Positions 27,909 to 37,680 of a stretch of 64,000 bases of DNA are shown here, in pieces (position 1 is the first letter of the stretch; each line of letters starts with the position of its first letter). The position numbers and the translations under genes were made by a program. The stretch comes from Streptomyces solicavernae (lineage in GTDB: Bacteria > Actinomycetota > Actinomycetes > Streptomycetales > Streptomycetaceae): assembly GCF_029968095.1 (NCBI RefSeq), contig NZ_JASCIR010000009.1, positions 62,001-126,000 of the forward strand, read 5' to 3'. The notes below the pieces were generated by a model, which was not told the DNA's origin, searched no databases, and was given only the letters and a program-made list of their open reading frames with translations.

Positions 27909-29534
27909 TCAGTGGTGGCCGTGGCCGCTGGTGATCTCCTTGTACTCGTCCGCCGTGGCCTTGGGGATCTGGCTGTCCTCCCCGTAGTAGCCCTTGGAGA
28001 GCTTGGCCCGGAGCTTCTCGCCGCGCGACAGCTTGCGCCTGACGCCGTTCTCGTCGACCTCGGGGCCGAGTTCGACCGGCTCGTACTGCTCGTGCGCGGT
28101 GAGGGTGTGCAGCTGCTCCTGGTTGAGCGGCTCGTGCACCTCGATGAACTCGCCGTGCGGCAGGCGCTTGATGATGCCGGACTCGCGCCCGTGCAGCACC
28201 TTCTCCTTGTCGCGCCGCTGCAGACCCAGGCAGATCCGCTTGGTGATGACGAACGCGAGGACGGGAGCGACGAAGAACGCGATCCGGACGAACCAGGTGA
28301 TCGAGTTGATCGACAGGTGGAAGTGGGTCGCCCAGAGGTCGTTTCCACCACCGACGAGCAGGACGAAGTACCAGGTCAGCCAGGCGACACCGAAGGCCGT
28401 ACGGGTCGGGGCGTTGCGCGGGCGGTCCAGGATGTGGTGCTCGCGCTTGTCGCCGGTGACCCAGGACTCGATGAACGGGTAGACCGCGATGGCCGCCAGG
28501 ACCAGCGGGAAGATCATCAGCGGGACGAACACACCCAGGACGAGCGTGTGACCCCAGAGGTTGATCTCCCAGCCCGGCATCACACGGATCAGGCCCTCGG
28601 AGAAGCCCATGTACCAGTCGGGCTGGGCGCCCGTGGACACCTGGTCCGGCCGGTACGGGCCGATCGCCCAGATCGGGTTGATCGTGGCGATCGCGGAGAC
28701 GACGGCGATGACACCGAAGACCAGGAAGAAGAAGCCACCGGCCTTGGCCATGTAGACCGGAAGCAGCGGCATGCCGACCACGTTCTTGTTGGTCCGGCCG
28801 GGACCCGCGAACTGGGTGTGCTTGTGGTAGAAGACCAGGATCAGGTGGGCCACCAGCAGGCCCATCATGATGCCGGGCAGCAGCAGGATGTGCACCGAGT
28901 AGAACCGGGCCACGAAGTCGCCGCCGGGGAACTCACCGCCGAACAGGAACATCGACAGGTACGTGCCGACGACCGGGACGGACAGCACGGCGCCCTGCAT
29001 GAAGCGGACACCCGTACCGGACAGCAGGTCGTCCGGGAGCGAGTAGCCGGTGAAGCCGGTGAACATGCCGAGCACGAGCAGCAGGAAGCCGAACAGCCAG
29101 TTGACCTCGCGCGGCTTGCGGAACGCGCCGGTGAAGAAGACGCGCATCATGTGCACGAGCATCGCCGCGACGAAGATCAGCGCGGCCCAGTGGTGGATCT
29201 GCCGGATCAGCAGACCACCGCGGACCTCGAAGCTGATGTGCATCGTCGAGTTGAACGCCTCGGACATCAGCTGACCCTGCAGCGGGACGTAACTGCCCGC
29301 GTACTCCACCTCGTTCATCGACGGGTGGAAGAACAGCGTCAGATACACACCCGTGAGGATGATGATGATGAAGCTGTAGAGGCAGATCTCGCCCAGCATG
29401 AAGGACCAGTGGTCCGGGAAGATCTTCCGCATGTTGGCCTTGGCCAGGGAGTAGATCCCCAGGCGGCCGTCGGCCCAGTCGGCTACGCGCTCGCCGGCCG
29501 GTGCCTTCCTCTTGTTCTCAGTATTGGTGCTCAT
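27909..29534 (-). CDS. qcrB: Cytochrome bc1 complex cytochrome b subunit
   Basis: This 541-residue b-type cytochrome oxidises menaquinol in the bc1-aa3 supercomplex of the plasma membrane. It has eight or nine membrane helices. The haem-binding His pairs lie in HHWAALIFVAAMLVHMMRVF and in the HILLLPGIMMGLLVAHL helix. The Qo-site PDWYMG motif replaces the mitochondrial PEWY sequence, as expected in actinobacteria. A cytoplasmic extension of more than 100 residues at the C-terminus is also typical of this phylum. ATG 29534 overlaps the qcrA stop by four bases. Confidence 0.98.
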   Translation of the reverse strand: MSTNTENKRKAPAGERVADWADGRLGIYSLAKANMRKIFPDHWSFMLGEICLYSFIIIILTGVYLTLFFHPSMNEVEYAGSYVPLQGQLMSEAFNSTMHISFEVRGGLLIRQIHHWAALIFVAAMLVHMMRVFFTGAFRKPREVNWLFGFLLLVLGMFTGFTGYSLPDDLLSGTGVRFMQGAVLSVPVVGTYLSMFLFGGEFPGGDFVARFYSVHILLLPGIMMGLLVAHLILVFYHKHTQFAGPGRTNKNVVGMPLLPVYMAKAGGFFFLVFGVIAVVSAIATINPIWAIGPYRPDQVSTGAQPDWYMGFSEGLIRVMPGWEINLWGHTLVLGVFVPLMIFPLVLAAIAVYPFIESWVTGDKREHHILDRPRNAPTRTAFGVAWLTWYFVLLVGGGNDLWATHFHLSINSITWFVRIAFFVAPVLAFVITKRICLGLQRRDKEKVLHGRESGIIKRLPHGEFIEVHEPLNQEQLHTLTAHEQYEPVELGPEVDENGVRRKLSRGEKLRAKLSKGYYGEDSQIPKATADEYKEITSGHGHH

Positions 29535-30589
29535 CCGCGCTCCCAGAAGGCAGGACCGACGGGCTCTTCGAAGTCGCCGAGCGCCTCAAGGTAGCCCTCC
29601 TCGTTCACACCGATGCGCAGTTGCGGCAGGGCGTGACCGGCCGGGCCGAAGATCACTCGGGCACCGTCGGAGAGGTCGAAGGTGGACTGGTGGCACGGGC
29701 AGAGGGCGTGGTGCGTCTGCTGCTCGTACAGGGAGATCGGGCAGCCCACGTGGGTGCAGATCTTCGAGTACGCCACGATGCCCTCGTGCGACCACTCAAG
29801 CTCGCGCTTGTCCTTGATGTCGTCCGGCTGGATGCGGACGATCATCAGGGCGGCCTTGGCGATCTCCTTCTGGAAATCGTGGTCGTGCTCCGACATGCCC
29901 TCGGGCATGGCGAAGGTCAGCGAACCCACGGCGACGTCCGACGGGCGCAGCGGCTCGTGCGTGTTCATGTTGACGAGCATCTTGCCCTTGGCCCAGCGCG
30001 TGTGCCGCAGCTTGTCCTCGGGCAGGGGACCCAGGTCACGCAGGAGTACGACGCCGGAGAGCGGCACGAGGGCCATGGCGCCGAACATCGTGTTGCGGAT
30101 CAGCTTGCGCCGGCCGAAGCCGGACTCCTCGGCGCCGGCCGCGAAGTCCGCCATGACCTTGGCCTTGACCTCGGGCTCGGCCTCGATCGCGTGCCGGTCG
30201 TCGGCGATCTCCACGTCGGACATCAGCGTGCGGGCCCAGTGGACCGCGCCCGCGCCGATGCAGAACAGCGCGATGCCGAGCGTGATGCCCAGGGCGAAGT
30301 TCAGCGCGCTGATGTGCCCGAGCGGCCAGATGTAGACGATCTTCTCGACCGGGAAGGTCACGTAAGAGGCGATGAAGCCGATGGTGGCGAGCATCGAGAT
30401 CGTGAACAGCAGGGCGACCGTGCGCTCGGAGCTCTTGGCGGCCCGCTCGTCGATGTCCTGGACCCGGTGCTCGTGCGGGGGCAGTCCCGGGTCCGCGAAC
30501 GGGTCGGTGTCCGCGGTCTTCTGCAGGGTGTGCCCGGCAGCGTCCTGCTCGCTCGGCAGGTTCTCTTCAGGAATGTCTTGGCTACTCAT
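29531..30589 (-). CDS. qcrA: Rieske iron-sulfur subunit of the bc1 complex
   Basis: This 352-residue subunit has about three membrane helices in its N-terminal half (about residues 55-75, 95-115 and 165-185), as in actinobacterial QcrA. The C-terminal Rieske domain binds the [2Fe-2S] cluster through CTHVGC and CPCH, about 20 residues apart. It passes electrons from menaquinol to the dihaem cytochrome c of QcrC. ATG 30589 overlaps the qcrC stop by four bases, so the three subunits are translationally coupled. Confidence 0.98.
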   Translation of the reverse strand: MSSQDIPEENLPSEQDAAGHTLQKTADTDPFADPGLPPHEHRVQDIDERAAKSSERTVALLFTISMLATIGFIASYVTFPVEKIVYIWPLGHISALNFALGITLGIALFCIGAGAVHWARTLMSDVEIADDRHAIEAEPEVKAKVMADFAAGAEESGFGRRKLIRNTMFGAMALVPLSGVVLLRDLGPLPEDKLRHTRWAKGKMLVNMNTHEPLRPSDVAVGSLTFAMPEGMSEHDHDFQKEIAKAALMIVRIQPDDIKDKRELEWSHEGIVAYSKICTHVGCPISLYEQQTHHALCPCHQSTFDLSDGARVIFGPAGHALPQLRIGVNEEGYLEALGDFEEPVGPAFWERG

Positions 30590-31395
30590 GACTTCTTGGC
30601 CTTTGCGGTCCGAGCGGCTACCCAGACGGCGACGGCGATCATCGCGCCCAGACCGAAGATCCAGGCGAACAGACCCTCACTGACGGGGCCGAGGCCGCCC
30701 AGCTTGAGCCCGCCCGGGCTGGCGGTCTTCTCACCGTTGACCGCGTCGATGTACGCGATGATGTCCTTCTTCTCCTTCTCCGGCATCGTGGTGTCGGGGA
30801 AGGACGGCATGTTCTGCGGGCCGGTCTGCATGGCCTCGTAGATGTGCTTCGGAGACACGTCCTCAAGGGTCGGCGCGAACTTGCCGTGGGTCAGGGCGCC
30901 ACCCTCACCGGTGAAGTTGTGGCACTGCGCGCAGTTGCTGCGGAACAGTTCGCCACCCTTGCCGATGTCGGCGCCCTCGGGGTTGTACTGCTTTTCGGTC
31001 GGCACCGCGGGACCGGCGCCGAGCGACGCGACGTACGCCGCGAGCTGGTCGATCTCGGCCTGGTCGTAGATGACCTTCTTGCGCGGCACCTGGGCGCCGG
31101 GCTGCTGGGCCGGCATACGGCCGGTGCCCACCTGGAAGTCCACCGCCGCGGCGCCGACGCCGACAAGGCTCGGGCCGTCGGAAGTGCCCTGACCACCGGT
31201 GCCGTGGCAGCTGGAGCAGCCGACGGCGTAGAGCTTCTTGCCCTCGTCGATGGCGAGGGACTGGGCGGTTTCATCGGCCTGCGCCTTGTCCGCGGGTGCG
31301 AACGCGGCGTACAGCCCCCCGGTGGCCGCCAGCGCGAGGAGTAGGACGACGACCGCCGCCAGCGGATGGCGTCGTCGTGCGGAGAGCTTTTTCAC
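30586..31395 (-). CDS. qcrC: Dihaem cytochrome c subunit of the bc1 complex
   Basis: This 269-residue protein has an N-terminal membrane anchor or uncleaved signal (about residues 10-32), two cytochrome c domains with haem-binding CSSCH and CAQCH, and a C-terminal membrane helix (about 235-260). The two-haem form is specific to actinobacteria and relays electrons directly to the aa3 oxidase, so no soluble cytochrome c is needed. GTG 31395 starts VKKLSARRRH. It is in an operon with ctaE upstream (84 bases) and qcrA downstream (4-bp overlap). Confidence 0.98.
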   Translation of the reverse strand: MKKLSARRRHPLAAVVVLLLALAATGGLYAAFAPADKAQADETAQSLAIDEGKKLYAVGCSSCHGTGGQGTSDGPSLVGVGAAAVDFQVGTGRMPAQQPGAQVPRKKVIYDQAEIDQLAAYVASLGAGPAVPTEKQYNPEGADIGKGGELFRSNCAQCHNFTGEGGALTHGKFAPTLEDVSPKHIYEAMQTGPQNMPSFPDTTMPEKEKKDIIAYIDAVNGEKTASPGGLKLGGLGPVSEGLFAWIFGLGAMIAVAVWVAARTAKAKKS

Positions 31396-31479
31396 GGATT
31401 ACCCCGGTGTCAGGATCTTCTGCGTCGATGCTTCTGGAATGTGATGGGCGGCGGGTTCGTCGTACGGACCCGGGCCCGA

Positions 31480-32091
31480 TTACTTGATCATGTAGATCGT
31501 GGCGAAGAGGCCGATCCAGACGACATCGACGAAGTGCCAGTAGTAGGACACGACGATGGCGGAGGTTGCCTGCTCGTGAGTGAACCTCTTGGCCGCGTAC
31601 GTCCTGCCGAGAACCAGCAGGAAGGCGATCAGACCGCCGGTCACGTGCAGACCGTGGAAGCCGGTGGTGAGGTAGAACACCGAGCCGTACGGGCCGGACG
31701 AGAGCGAGAGGCCCTCGTGCTTGACCAGCTCGGTGTACTCGAAGACCTGACCGCCGATGAAGATCGCGCCCATGATGAAGGTCACGATGAACCAGGCCCG
31801 GAGCTTCTTCACGTCACCGCGCTCGGCGGCGAAGACGCCGAGCTGGCAGGTGAGCGAGGAGAGCACCAGGATCGTGGTGTTCGTCGCCGAGAAGGGGAAG
31901 TTCAGGGCCGAAGCCATTTCCTTCCAGTGTTCGGCACCCGTAACCGAACGCAGGGTGAAGTACATCGCGAAGAGGGCCGCGAAGAACATCAGCTCGGAAC
32001 TCAGCCAGATGATGGTTCCGACGCTGGTGAGGTTCGGTCGATTGACCGACGGGTGCGCGTGCCCCTTGTCTACTGTCATTGCTGTCGCCAC
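31480..32091 (-). CDS. ctaE: Cytochrome c oxidase subunit III
   Basis: This about 203-residue integral membrane subunit of the aa3 oxidase has five helices. It is recognisable by [16 protein letters not shown] followed by [19 protein letters not shown], the [10 protein letters not shown] helix and the final [17 protein letters not shown] 32091 was chosen because homologues have a VATA-like N-terminus; an internal ATG at 32079 is the alternative. There is no ribosome binding site, and a TAATGT -10-like element lies about four bases before GTG, so the mRNA may be leaderless. It heads the operon ctaE-qcrC-qcrA-qcrB. Confidence 0.96.
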   Translation of the reverse strand: MATAMTVDKGHAHPSVNRPNLTSVGTIIWLSSELMFFAALFAMYFTLRSVTGAEHWKEMASALNFPFSATNTTILVLSSLTCQLGVFAAERGDVKKLRAWFIVTFIMGAIFIGGQVFEYTELVKHEGLSLSSGPYGSVFYLTTGFHGLHVTGGLIAFLLVLGRTYAAKRFTHEQATSAIVVSYYWHFVDVVWIGLFATIYMIK

Positions 32092-32092
32092 G

Positions 32093-32107
32093 CCGACATT
32101 ATGTCGG
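32093..32107 (-). promoter_or_regulatory. Perfect palindrome overlapping the ctaE promoter
   Basis: CCGACAT-T-ATGTCGG is a perfect 15-base palindrome ending one base before the ctaE GTG. It contains the likely -10 sequence (minus strand CATAAT/TAATGT). A protein bound here would block both polymerase and the ribosome start, so it is a good operator candidate for control of the bc1/aa3 operon. Confidence 0.55.
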
Positions 32108-32289
32108 TCGCTTATCCAGCCCTCACTCCGGGGGGTGCCGTTCGGAGTGTTCCCAGCCCATGTCCAGCCCGGATGGCCCATCAGCGGCCTGTTCGTACCG
32201 GTGTTGACAGGGTATCGACAGGAGTAACATCCGCGCATCGGCCCCGAGTCGAGGGGCCGGGCCTTGCACCTCGACGAAGCGGAGCAACC

Positions 32290-32691
32290 ATGAAGTCGAC
32301 CGCCACGGTCCTGGTCTACAGCGACAACGCGAACACCCGCGAGCAGGTGCGGTTGGCGACGGGGCGCAGGCCGGCCGCGGACGTTCCCCGGGTCGAGTTC
32401 ATCGAGTGTGCGACGCAGGCCGCGGTCCTCAAGGAGCTGGAGCACGGCGGCGTGGACGTCTGCGTCCTGGACGGCGAGGCGGTGCCGGCCGGCGGTATGG
32501 GCGTGTGCCGGCAGATCAAGGACGAGGTCTTCCGGGCCCCGCCCGTGCTGCTGCTCATCGGGCGCCCGCAGGACGCCTGGCTGGCCACGTGGAGCCGTGC
32601 GGAGGCGGCCGTGACGCTGCCCGTCGACCCGGTCGAGTTCGCGGACTCGCTGGCCGCCCTGCTGCGCCGCAGGCTCACCGCGACCTCCTGA
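32290..32691 (+). CDS. Stand-alone receiver-domain (CheY-like) protein
   Basis: This 133-residue protein is a single response-regulator receiver domain with no output domain. It has the strand [13 protein letters not shown] (an unusual YSDN acid pocket), the likely phospho-acceptor Asp61 in [10 protein letters not shown], and [12 protein letters not shown]. The usual Lys in the beta5 position is replaced by the context TLPVDPVEF, so phosphorylation may be atypical. ATG 32290 has GGAG five bases upstream. It lies between the divergent ctaE operon and a converging L,D-transpeptidase; no kinase is adjacent. Confidence 0.8.
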   Translation: MKSTATVLVYSDNANTREQVRLATGRRPAADVPRVEFIECATQAAVLKELEHGGVDVCVLDGEAVPAGGMGVCRQIKDEVFRAPPVLLLIGRPQDAWLATWSRAEAAVTLPVDPVEFADSLAALLRRRLTATS

Positions 32692-32713
32692 GGCGGCCCT
32701 CCGCCGACGACCG

Positions 32714-32759
32714 GCGCCCCTGCCTCGTACGCGCCAACGGCCGTACGGCGCAGGGGTGC
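32714..32759. terminator. Bidirectional terminator
   Basis: GCGCCCCTGC pairs with GCAGGGGTGC (one mismatch), reinforced by internal CGTACG repeats at 32726 and 32742. It lies between the converging receiver gene (+) and the L,D-transpeptidase (-). Confidence 0.65.
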
Positions 32760-32794
32760 TGGTCGTGGCAGGGGTGTCGGGCATGTGGGCGGGC

Positions 32795-34039
32795 TCAGAC
32801 CTGCGGGCGCAGGCGGGCCTTGTCGACCGGGGACTGGCCTTCGCGGGTGTCGGCGAGGAGCACGCTGCCCTTGCGCCAGTCCTTCCAGTCCATGTTCCAG
32901 TCGCCGAGGCCGTTGCCGAAGGTGGGCATGTCCTCGCCGTAGCTGTTGATCGTCTTGACGAGGTCGCCCTGGCGCAGGGTCTCGTACAGCCAGGCGGCGT
33001 TGCCGGTGCTCATTCCGACGCAGCCGTGGCTGGTGTTGGCGTAGCCGTGCGAGCCGGCGGACCAGGGGGCGGCGTGCAGGTACTCGCCGGTGTCGGTGAC
33101 GCGGGTCGCGTAGTACACCATCTTGTCGTAGAAGTCCGAGGCGCCGATGCTGGCGCTGGTCATGCGGACCACGTATTGCTGGCCGAGGACGACCTTGATG
33201 CCGTTGCGCGTGGAGTAGCCGGGCTTGCCGGTGGTGACCGGCACGGATTTGATCTCCTCGCCGTTGCGGTAGACGGTCATGTTGTGCGAGCCGGCGTCCA
33301 CGACGGCGACGACGCGGTCGCCCGTCTTGAACTTCACGGGCTTGGTGTCGGTGCCCCACAGGCCGTCGTCGACCTTGATGCCCTCCAGGTTGGAGCGGAC
33401 CTCGACGGTGGCCTTGGTCGGCCAGTACTCCTTCGGGCGGTAGTGCAGCGTCTTGCTGTCGACCCAGTGCCAGGCGCCCTGAGCCGCGGGCACGGAGCGG
33501 ACGGTCAGGGCGCGTTCGACGATCGCCCGGGCGTCCTTGCCCTTGACGGCCTTGCTGAGCTTCGCGGTGACGGGCTGTCCGACGCCGTACGTGCCCTTCT
33601 CCGGGCCGAACTCGACCTTCAGGAGCTTCTTCTTGGGCTTGCCGGTGTCGAAGCCCAGGAGCTTGCTTCCGGGCGCCCCGTCCTCGTCCTCGGTGCTGAC
33701 CTTCACCGTGTAGTGCACGCCGGCCGCGAGGGGGCTGGTGCTGTGCCAGCGGGTGCCGTCGGCGGAGAGTTCGCCCGCGAGGTAGCGGCCGAGGGAGTCG
33801 GTGGCCGTGACGTCGGTGATCCGGGCCTTCTCGCCCTGGGTGGTGACCTCCAGGGGCTTCTCCGGGTCCACCTTCTTGGTGCCGTCCTGACCACTGAAGG
33901 CGATCTGGTCGGCCGCGTCGTACGGCTTCGCCGAGAGCGGATGGCTGTCGGAGCTGCCGCACGCGGTCGCTCCCGCGCCGAGCGCGACGACCAGCAGTGT
34001 GCAGCTCAGAACCGTGGTGATGCGCGGTGAGTTGCTCAT
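32795..34039 (-). CDS. Lipoprotein L,D-transpeptidase with Ig-like domains
   Basis: This 414-residue protein has a lipoprotein signal ([18 protein letters not shown]), two beta-sandwich Ig-like domains of mycobacterial Ldt type (about 50-250), and a C-terminal YkuD catalytic domain. Its active site is seen in [14 protein letters not shown]. It makes 3-3 cross-links between diaminopimelate residues in peptidoglycan or attaches proteins to the wall. ATG 34039 starts [10 protein letters not shown]; a GTG and other upstream codons add non-signal residues and are rejected. It is in the cell envelope, anchored by a lipid. Confidence 0.95.
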   Translation of the reverse strand: MSNSPRITTVLSCTLLVVALGAGATACGSSDSHPLSAKPYDAADQIAFSGQDGTKKVDPEKPLEVTTQGEKARITDVTATDSLGRYLAGELSADGTRWHSTSPLAAGVHYTVKVSTEDEDGAPGSKLLGFDTGKPKKKLLKVEFGPEKGTYGVGQPVTAKLSKAVKGKDARAIVERALTVRSVPAAQGAWHWVDSKTLHYRPKEYWPTKATVEVRSNLEGIKVDDGLWGTDTKPVKFKTGDRVVAVVDAGSHNMTVYRNGEEIKSVPVTTGKPGYSTRNGIKVVLGQQYVVRMTSASIGASDFYDKMVYYATRVTDTGEYLHAAPWSAGSHGYANTSHGCVGMSTGNAAWLYETLRQGDLVKTINSYGEDMPTFGNGLGDWNMDWKDWRKGSVLLADTREGQSPVDKARLRPQV

Positions 34040-34117
34040 GACCACACGGTATGAAGATTCGTCGGCCGCGGCGCGCCGAGTGACCCGTTCGGGGGTCCCG
34101 GTGTTACTGCACAAGAG

Positions 34118-34152
34118 GGGCCCGGACGCTCCTTCACGGAGTGTCCGGGCCC
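34118..34152 (-). terminator. Terminator of the ctaCDF operon
   Basis: GGGCCCGGAC-x-CTCC pairs with GGAG-x-GTCCGGGCCC in a 15-bp stem around TTCAC, starting 27 bases beyond the ctaF stop. Confidence 0.85.
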
Positions 34153-34178
34153 GTCTTGCGGTGCCGTGTGCTAATGGC

Positions 34179-34577
34179 TCACTGGTTCTGGTTCTCGCCG
34201 CGGTAGTACTCGTACACCCAGCCCCACAGACCGATGAGGATCAGCGGAGCGGAGAAGTACAGCAGCCACCAGCCGAACACGACGCCCAGGAAGGCGAGCG
34301 CGCCACCGACGGCCAGGGAGAGCGGCTGCCAGCTGTGCGGGCTGAAGAAGCCCACCTCGCCGGCCTCGTCCGCGACGTCGGCCTCCTTGTCGTCCTGCGC
34401 CATGGCGTCGACCCGCCGGGCCGTGAAGGCCAGGTAGTAGCCGACCATGATGCACAGGCCGAAGGCCAGGAAGAGCGCCGTGGTACCGGCCGGCTCCTTC
34501 GACCACACGCCATAGACGATCGCCATGGCGAGGACGAAGACGCTCAGCCAGATGAACATCTTGCCCTGGATCTTCAC
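34179..34577 (-). CDS. ctaF: Cytochrome c oxidase subunit 4, actinobacterial type
   Basis: This 132-residue integral membrane protein has four hydrophobic helices (starting [18 protein letters not shown]) and the sequence [13 protein letters not shown], typical of actinobacterial oxidase subunit IV, which stabilises the aa3 complex. GTG 34577 overlaps the ctaD stop by four bases. It is the last gene of ctaC-ctaD-ctaF. Confidence 0.96.
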   Translation of the reverse strand: MKIQGKMFIWLSVFVLAMAIVYGVWSKEPAGTTALFLAFGLCIMVGYYLAFTARRVDAMAQDDKEADVADEAGEVGFFSPHSWQPLSLAVGGALAFLGVVFGWWLLYFSAPLILIGLWGWVYEYYRGENQNQ

Positions 34578-36313
34578 TTGCCGGCCTCCTTGCCGCCCGC
34601 GAGCGCCTTGTCGGACTCGTCGCCGTGTCCGAGCTGTTCGAGCGCCGCGATCTCCGGGTGGTGCAGGTCGAACGCCGGGGATTCGGAGCGGATCCGCGGC
34701 AGGGTGAGGAAGTTGTGCCGCGGCGGCGGGCAGGACGTGGCCCACTCCAGCGAACGGCCGTAGCCCCAGGGGTCGTCGACCTCGATCTTCTTGCCGTACT
34801 TGGCGGTCTTCCAGATGTTGTAGAAGAACGGCAGGATCGACATGCCGAGGACGAACGAGGCGATCGTCGAGATCGTGTTCAGGGCGGTGAAGCCGTCGGC
34901 CGCGAGGTAGTCCGCGTAACGCCGCGGCATGCCCTCGGCACCGAGCCAGTGCTGCACCAGGAACGTGCCGTGGAAGCCCACGAACAGCGTCCAGAAGGTG
35001 ATCTTGCCGAGTCGCTCGTCGAGCATCTTGCCGGTCATCTTCGGCCACCAGAAGTGGAATCCGGAGAACATCGCGAAGACCACGGTTCCGAAGACGACGT
35101 AGTGGAAGTGCGCGACCACGAAGTACGAGTCCGATACGTGGAAGTCCATCGGCGGCGAGGCCAGGATGACGCCGGTCAGACCACCGAAGGTGAAGGTGAT
35201 CAGGAAGCCGACGGCCCAGAGCATCGGGGTCTCGAAACTCAAGGACCCCTTCCACATCGTTCCGATCCAGTTGAAGAACTTCACGCCGGTTGGCACGGCG
35301 ATGAGGAACGTCATGAAGGAGAAGAACGGGAGTAGCACGCCACCGGTGACGTACATGTGGTGCGCCCACACCGTCACGGAAAGACCGGCGATCGCGATGG
35401 TCGCGCCGATCAGGCCCATGTAGCCGAACATCGGCTTGCGGGAGAAGACCGGGATGACCTCGGAAATGATTCCGAAGAATGGCAGGGCGATGATGTACAC
35501 CTCTGGGTGTCCGAAGAACCAGAAGAGGTGTTGCCACAACAAGGCGCCGCCATTGGCCGCGTCGAAGATATGCGCACCGAACTTGCGGTCCGCCTCCAGG
35601 GCGAACAGCGCGGCCGCCAGGACCGGGAAGGCCAGCAGGACCAGGACGGCGGTCAGCAGCACGTTCCAGGTGAAGATCGGCATCCGGAACATCGTCATGC
35701 CGGGGGCACGCATGCAGATGATCGTGGTGATGAAGTTGACCGAACCGAGGATCGTGCCGAAGCCGGAGAAGGCCAGACCCATGATCCACATGTCGGCGCC
35801 GATGCCCGGCGAACGGACCGCGTCCGACAGCGGGGAGTAGGCGAACCAGCCGAAGTCGGCCGCACCCTGCGGGGTGAGGAATCCGCCCACCGCGATCAGC
35901 GAGCCGAAGAGGTACAGCCAGTACGCGAACATGTTCAGCCGCGGGAACGCCACGTCGGGCGCGCCGATCTGCAGCGGCATGATCCAGTTCGCGAATCCGG
36001 CGAACAGCGGCGTCGCGAACATCAGCAGCATGATCGTGCCGTGCATCGTGAACGCCTGGTTGAACTGCTCGTTCGACATGATCTGCGTGCCGGGACGGGC
36101 CAGTTCGGCGCGCATGAAGAGCGCCATCAGGCCGCCGATGCAGAAGAACGCGAACGACGTGACCAGGTAAAGCGTGCCGATCGTCTTGTGGTCGGTGGTG
36201 GTCAGCCACTTCACGACCACGTTGCCGGGCTGCCTGCGCCGAACCGGGAGCTCGTTTTCGTACGAGTCGTCATCAGCTGCGGCAGCACCCTGGGGTTCAT
36301 TGAGGATGCTCAC
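34574..36313 (-). CDS. ctaD: Cytochrome c oxidase subunit I
   Basis: This 579-residue catalytic subunit of the aa3 proton-pumping oxidase has about 12 helices. Metal sites are visible: the haem a His in [10 protein letters not shown], the Cu(B)/cross-linked His-Tyr in [14 protein letters not shown], the HH pair in VWAHHMYV, and the haem a3/a ligands in [14 protein letters not shown] 36313 overlaps the ctaC stop (4 bp). An about 60-residue soluble C-terminal tail follows the last helix. Confidence 0.98.
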   Translation of the reverse strand: MSILNEPQGAAAADDDSYENELPVRRRQPGNVVVKWLTTTDHKTIGTLYLVTSFAFFCIGGLMALFMRAELARPGTQIMSNEQFNQAFTMHGTIMLLMFATPLFAGFANWIMPLQIGAPDVAFPRLNMFAYWLYLFGSLIAVGGFLTPQGAADFGWFAYSPLSDAVRSPGIGADMWIMGLAFSGFGTILGSVNFITTIICMRAPGMTMFRMPIFTWNVLLTAVLVLLAFPVLAAALFALEADRKFGAHIFDAANGGALLWQHLFWFFGHPEVYIIALPFFGIISEVIPVFSRKPMFGYMGLIGATIAIAGLSVTVWAHHMYVTGGVLLPFFSFMTFLIAVPTGVKFFNWIGTMWKGSLSFETPMLWAVGFLITFTFGGLTGVILASPPMDFHVSDSYFVVAHFHYVVFGTVVFAMFSGFHFWWPKMTGKMLDERLGKITFWTLFVGFHGTFLVQHWLGAEGMPRRYADYLAADGFTALNTISTIASFVLGMSILPFFYNIWKTAKYGKKIEVDDPWGYGRSLEWATSCPPPRHNFLTLPRIRSESPAFDLHHPEIAALEQLGHGDESDKALAGGKEAGK

Positions 36314-37269
36314 AGTTGGTTCTTCTCCGCATTCCTGGCCGGGTCCGTCTGCTCGATGCCGGACGGGATGTAGCCGGTCTGCCCCTTCTCGGCCAGCTCC
36401 TCAAGGTGCTGCTGGTAGCGCTCCGGGGAGACGACCTTGACGTTGAACAGCATCCGGGAGTGGTCGACGCCGCAGAGCTCGGCGCACTTGCCCATGAAGG
36501 TGCCCTCCTTGTTGGGGGTCACCTCGAAGACGTTGGTGTGGCCCGGAATGACGTCCTGCTTCATCAGGAACGGCACCACCCAGAAGGAGTGGATGACGTC
36601 ACGCGAAGTCAGGATGAAGCGGACCTTCTCGCCCTTCGGCAGCCACAGGGTCGGGCCCGGGTTGCCGTTCTGCGGGTTCCGGGTGCCGGGCGTGCCGACC
36701 TCGTAGACACCGCCGGCGTTCTCCGGGAAGTCCTTCTGGTACTTGTCCGGAATCGCCGAGAGTTCCTTGTTCGACTTGGCGTCGCCTTCGGAACCGGGGA
36801 CGTTCTCGATGTAGTTGAAGCCCCAGCTCCACTGGAAGCCCACCACGTTCACCGTGTGTGTCGGCTTGTCGGAGAGTGCGAGGAGCTTCGATTCATCGCG
36901 CGCGGTGAAGTAGAAGAGCACCGAAACGATGATGAGCGGAACCACGGTGTACAGCGCCTCAATGGGCATGTTGTACCGGGTCTGCGGAGGAACCTCGACC
37001 TTGGTGCGGCTGCGCCGGTGGAAGACAACGCTCCACAGGATCAGGCCCCACACGAGCACGCCGGTGGCGAGCGCCGCGGCCCACGAGCCCTGCCACAGGG
37101 AGAGGATCCGCGGAGCCTCTTCCGTGACAGGGGTGGGCATTCCAAGCCGAGGGAAGTCCTTGTATGTGCAACCGGTCGCGGTCGCCAGGACCAGGCCCGC
37201 AGTCAGCACCTGCGGCAGCTTCCGCCGCATCGGGCGCCGCGACGAGCGGTCGGAGCCGTTGGGACTCAC
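36310..37269 (-). CDS. ctaC: Cytochrome c oxidase subunit II
   Basis: This 319-residue subunit has a lipoprotein-type signal ([13 protein letters not shown]), two membrane helices (about residues 53-75 and 93-118), and a C-terminal cupredoxin domain. The Cu(A) centre is in HSFWVVPF and [12 protein letters not shown]. It takes electrons from QcrC and passes them to CtaD. GTG 37269 gives the same N-terminus and length as the S. coelicolor protein. A symmetrical site lies about 83 bases upstream and may control it. Confidence 0.98.
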   Translation of the reverse strand: MSPNGSDRSSRRPMRRKLPQVLTAGLVLATATGCTYKDFPRLGMPTPVTEEAPRILSLWQGSWAAALATGVLVWGLILWSVVFHRRSRTKVEVPPQTRYNMPIEALYTVVPLIIVSVLFYFTARDESKLLALSDKPTHTVNVVGFQWSWGFNYIENVPGSEGDAKSNKELSAIPDKYQKDFPENAGGVYEVGTPGTRNPQNGNPGPTLWLPKGEKVRFILTSRDVIHSFWVVPFLMKQDVIPGHTNVFEVTPNKEGTFMGKCAELCGVDHSRMLFNVKVVSPERYQQHLEELAEKGQTGYIPSGIEQTDPARNAEKNQL

Positions 37270-37351
37270 GTAGCGCCTTCCCGAGAGTCTCGCCCGCTCG
37301 GCCGGGCTCGGCCGGTGATGCGATCGGTCGGGCTCCGGTCCCTGTACGGGC

Positions 37352-37382
37352 AGGGTTTGGATGTTTATGCGGACCAAACCCT
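37352..37382 (-). promoter_or_regulatory. Inverted repeat in the ctaC promoter region
   Basis: AGGGTTTGG and its exact complement CCAAACCCT flank a 13-base AT-richer spacer containing ATGTTTATG. On the minus strand the spacer includes CATAAAC, a -10-like sequence. The 31-base site is about 83 bases before ctaC and is a good repressor or activator site candidate. It does not match the Rex operator consensus. Confidence 0.5.
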
Positions 37383-37569
37383 ACTGGACGCTATTTGGGG
37401 TCGCGCGGGGAGGGTGCCCAACGCGCCGCCGCACGACCCGAAGGGGTGGCCGGAACTCTCCCACCGAGGCACAACACCGCACGTGAACGGGCAACTGACG
37501 CCCCCTCCAGAGATACCGACAACCAGTCGGCGGCGGCCCCGGAACGACCCCTTCCGGGCGTGTGCACGA

Positions 37570-37637
37570 GAGGGCTGTCCGAGGGCTGTCGAAGGGCTCT
37601 GCCGGAGGGCTGTCGAAGGGCTTCCCGAGGGTTATCC
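37570..37637. repeat. 11-bp tandem repeats upstream of the cysteine desulfurase
   Basis: Six degenerate units of the type GAGGGCTGTCC, one of them 13 bases long, run head to tail. The 11-base period equals one helical turn, so the array could present repeated protein sites on one DNA face; it could also be a minisatellite with no role. Confidence 0.75.
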
Positions 37638-37680
37638 ACAGGCCTCCCGGGCTCCCCCGCGACCCGGGTAGCGTGACGGC

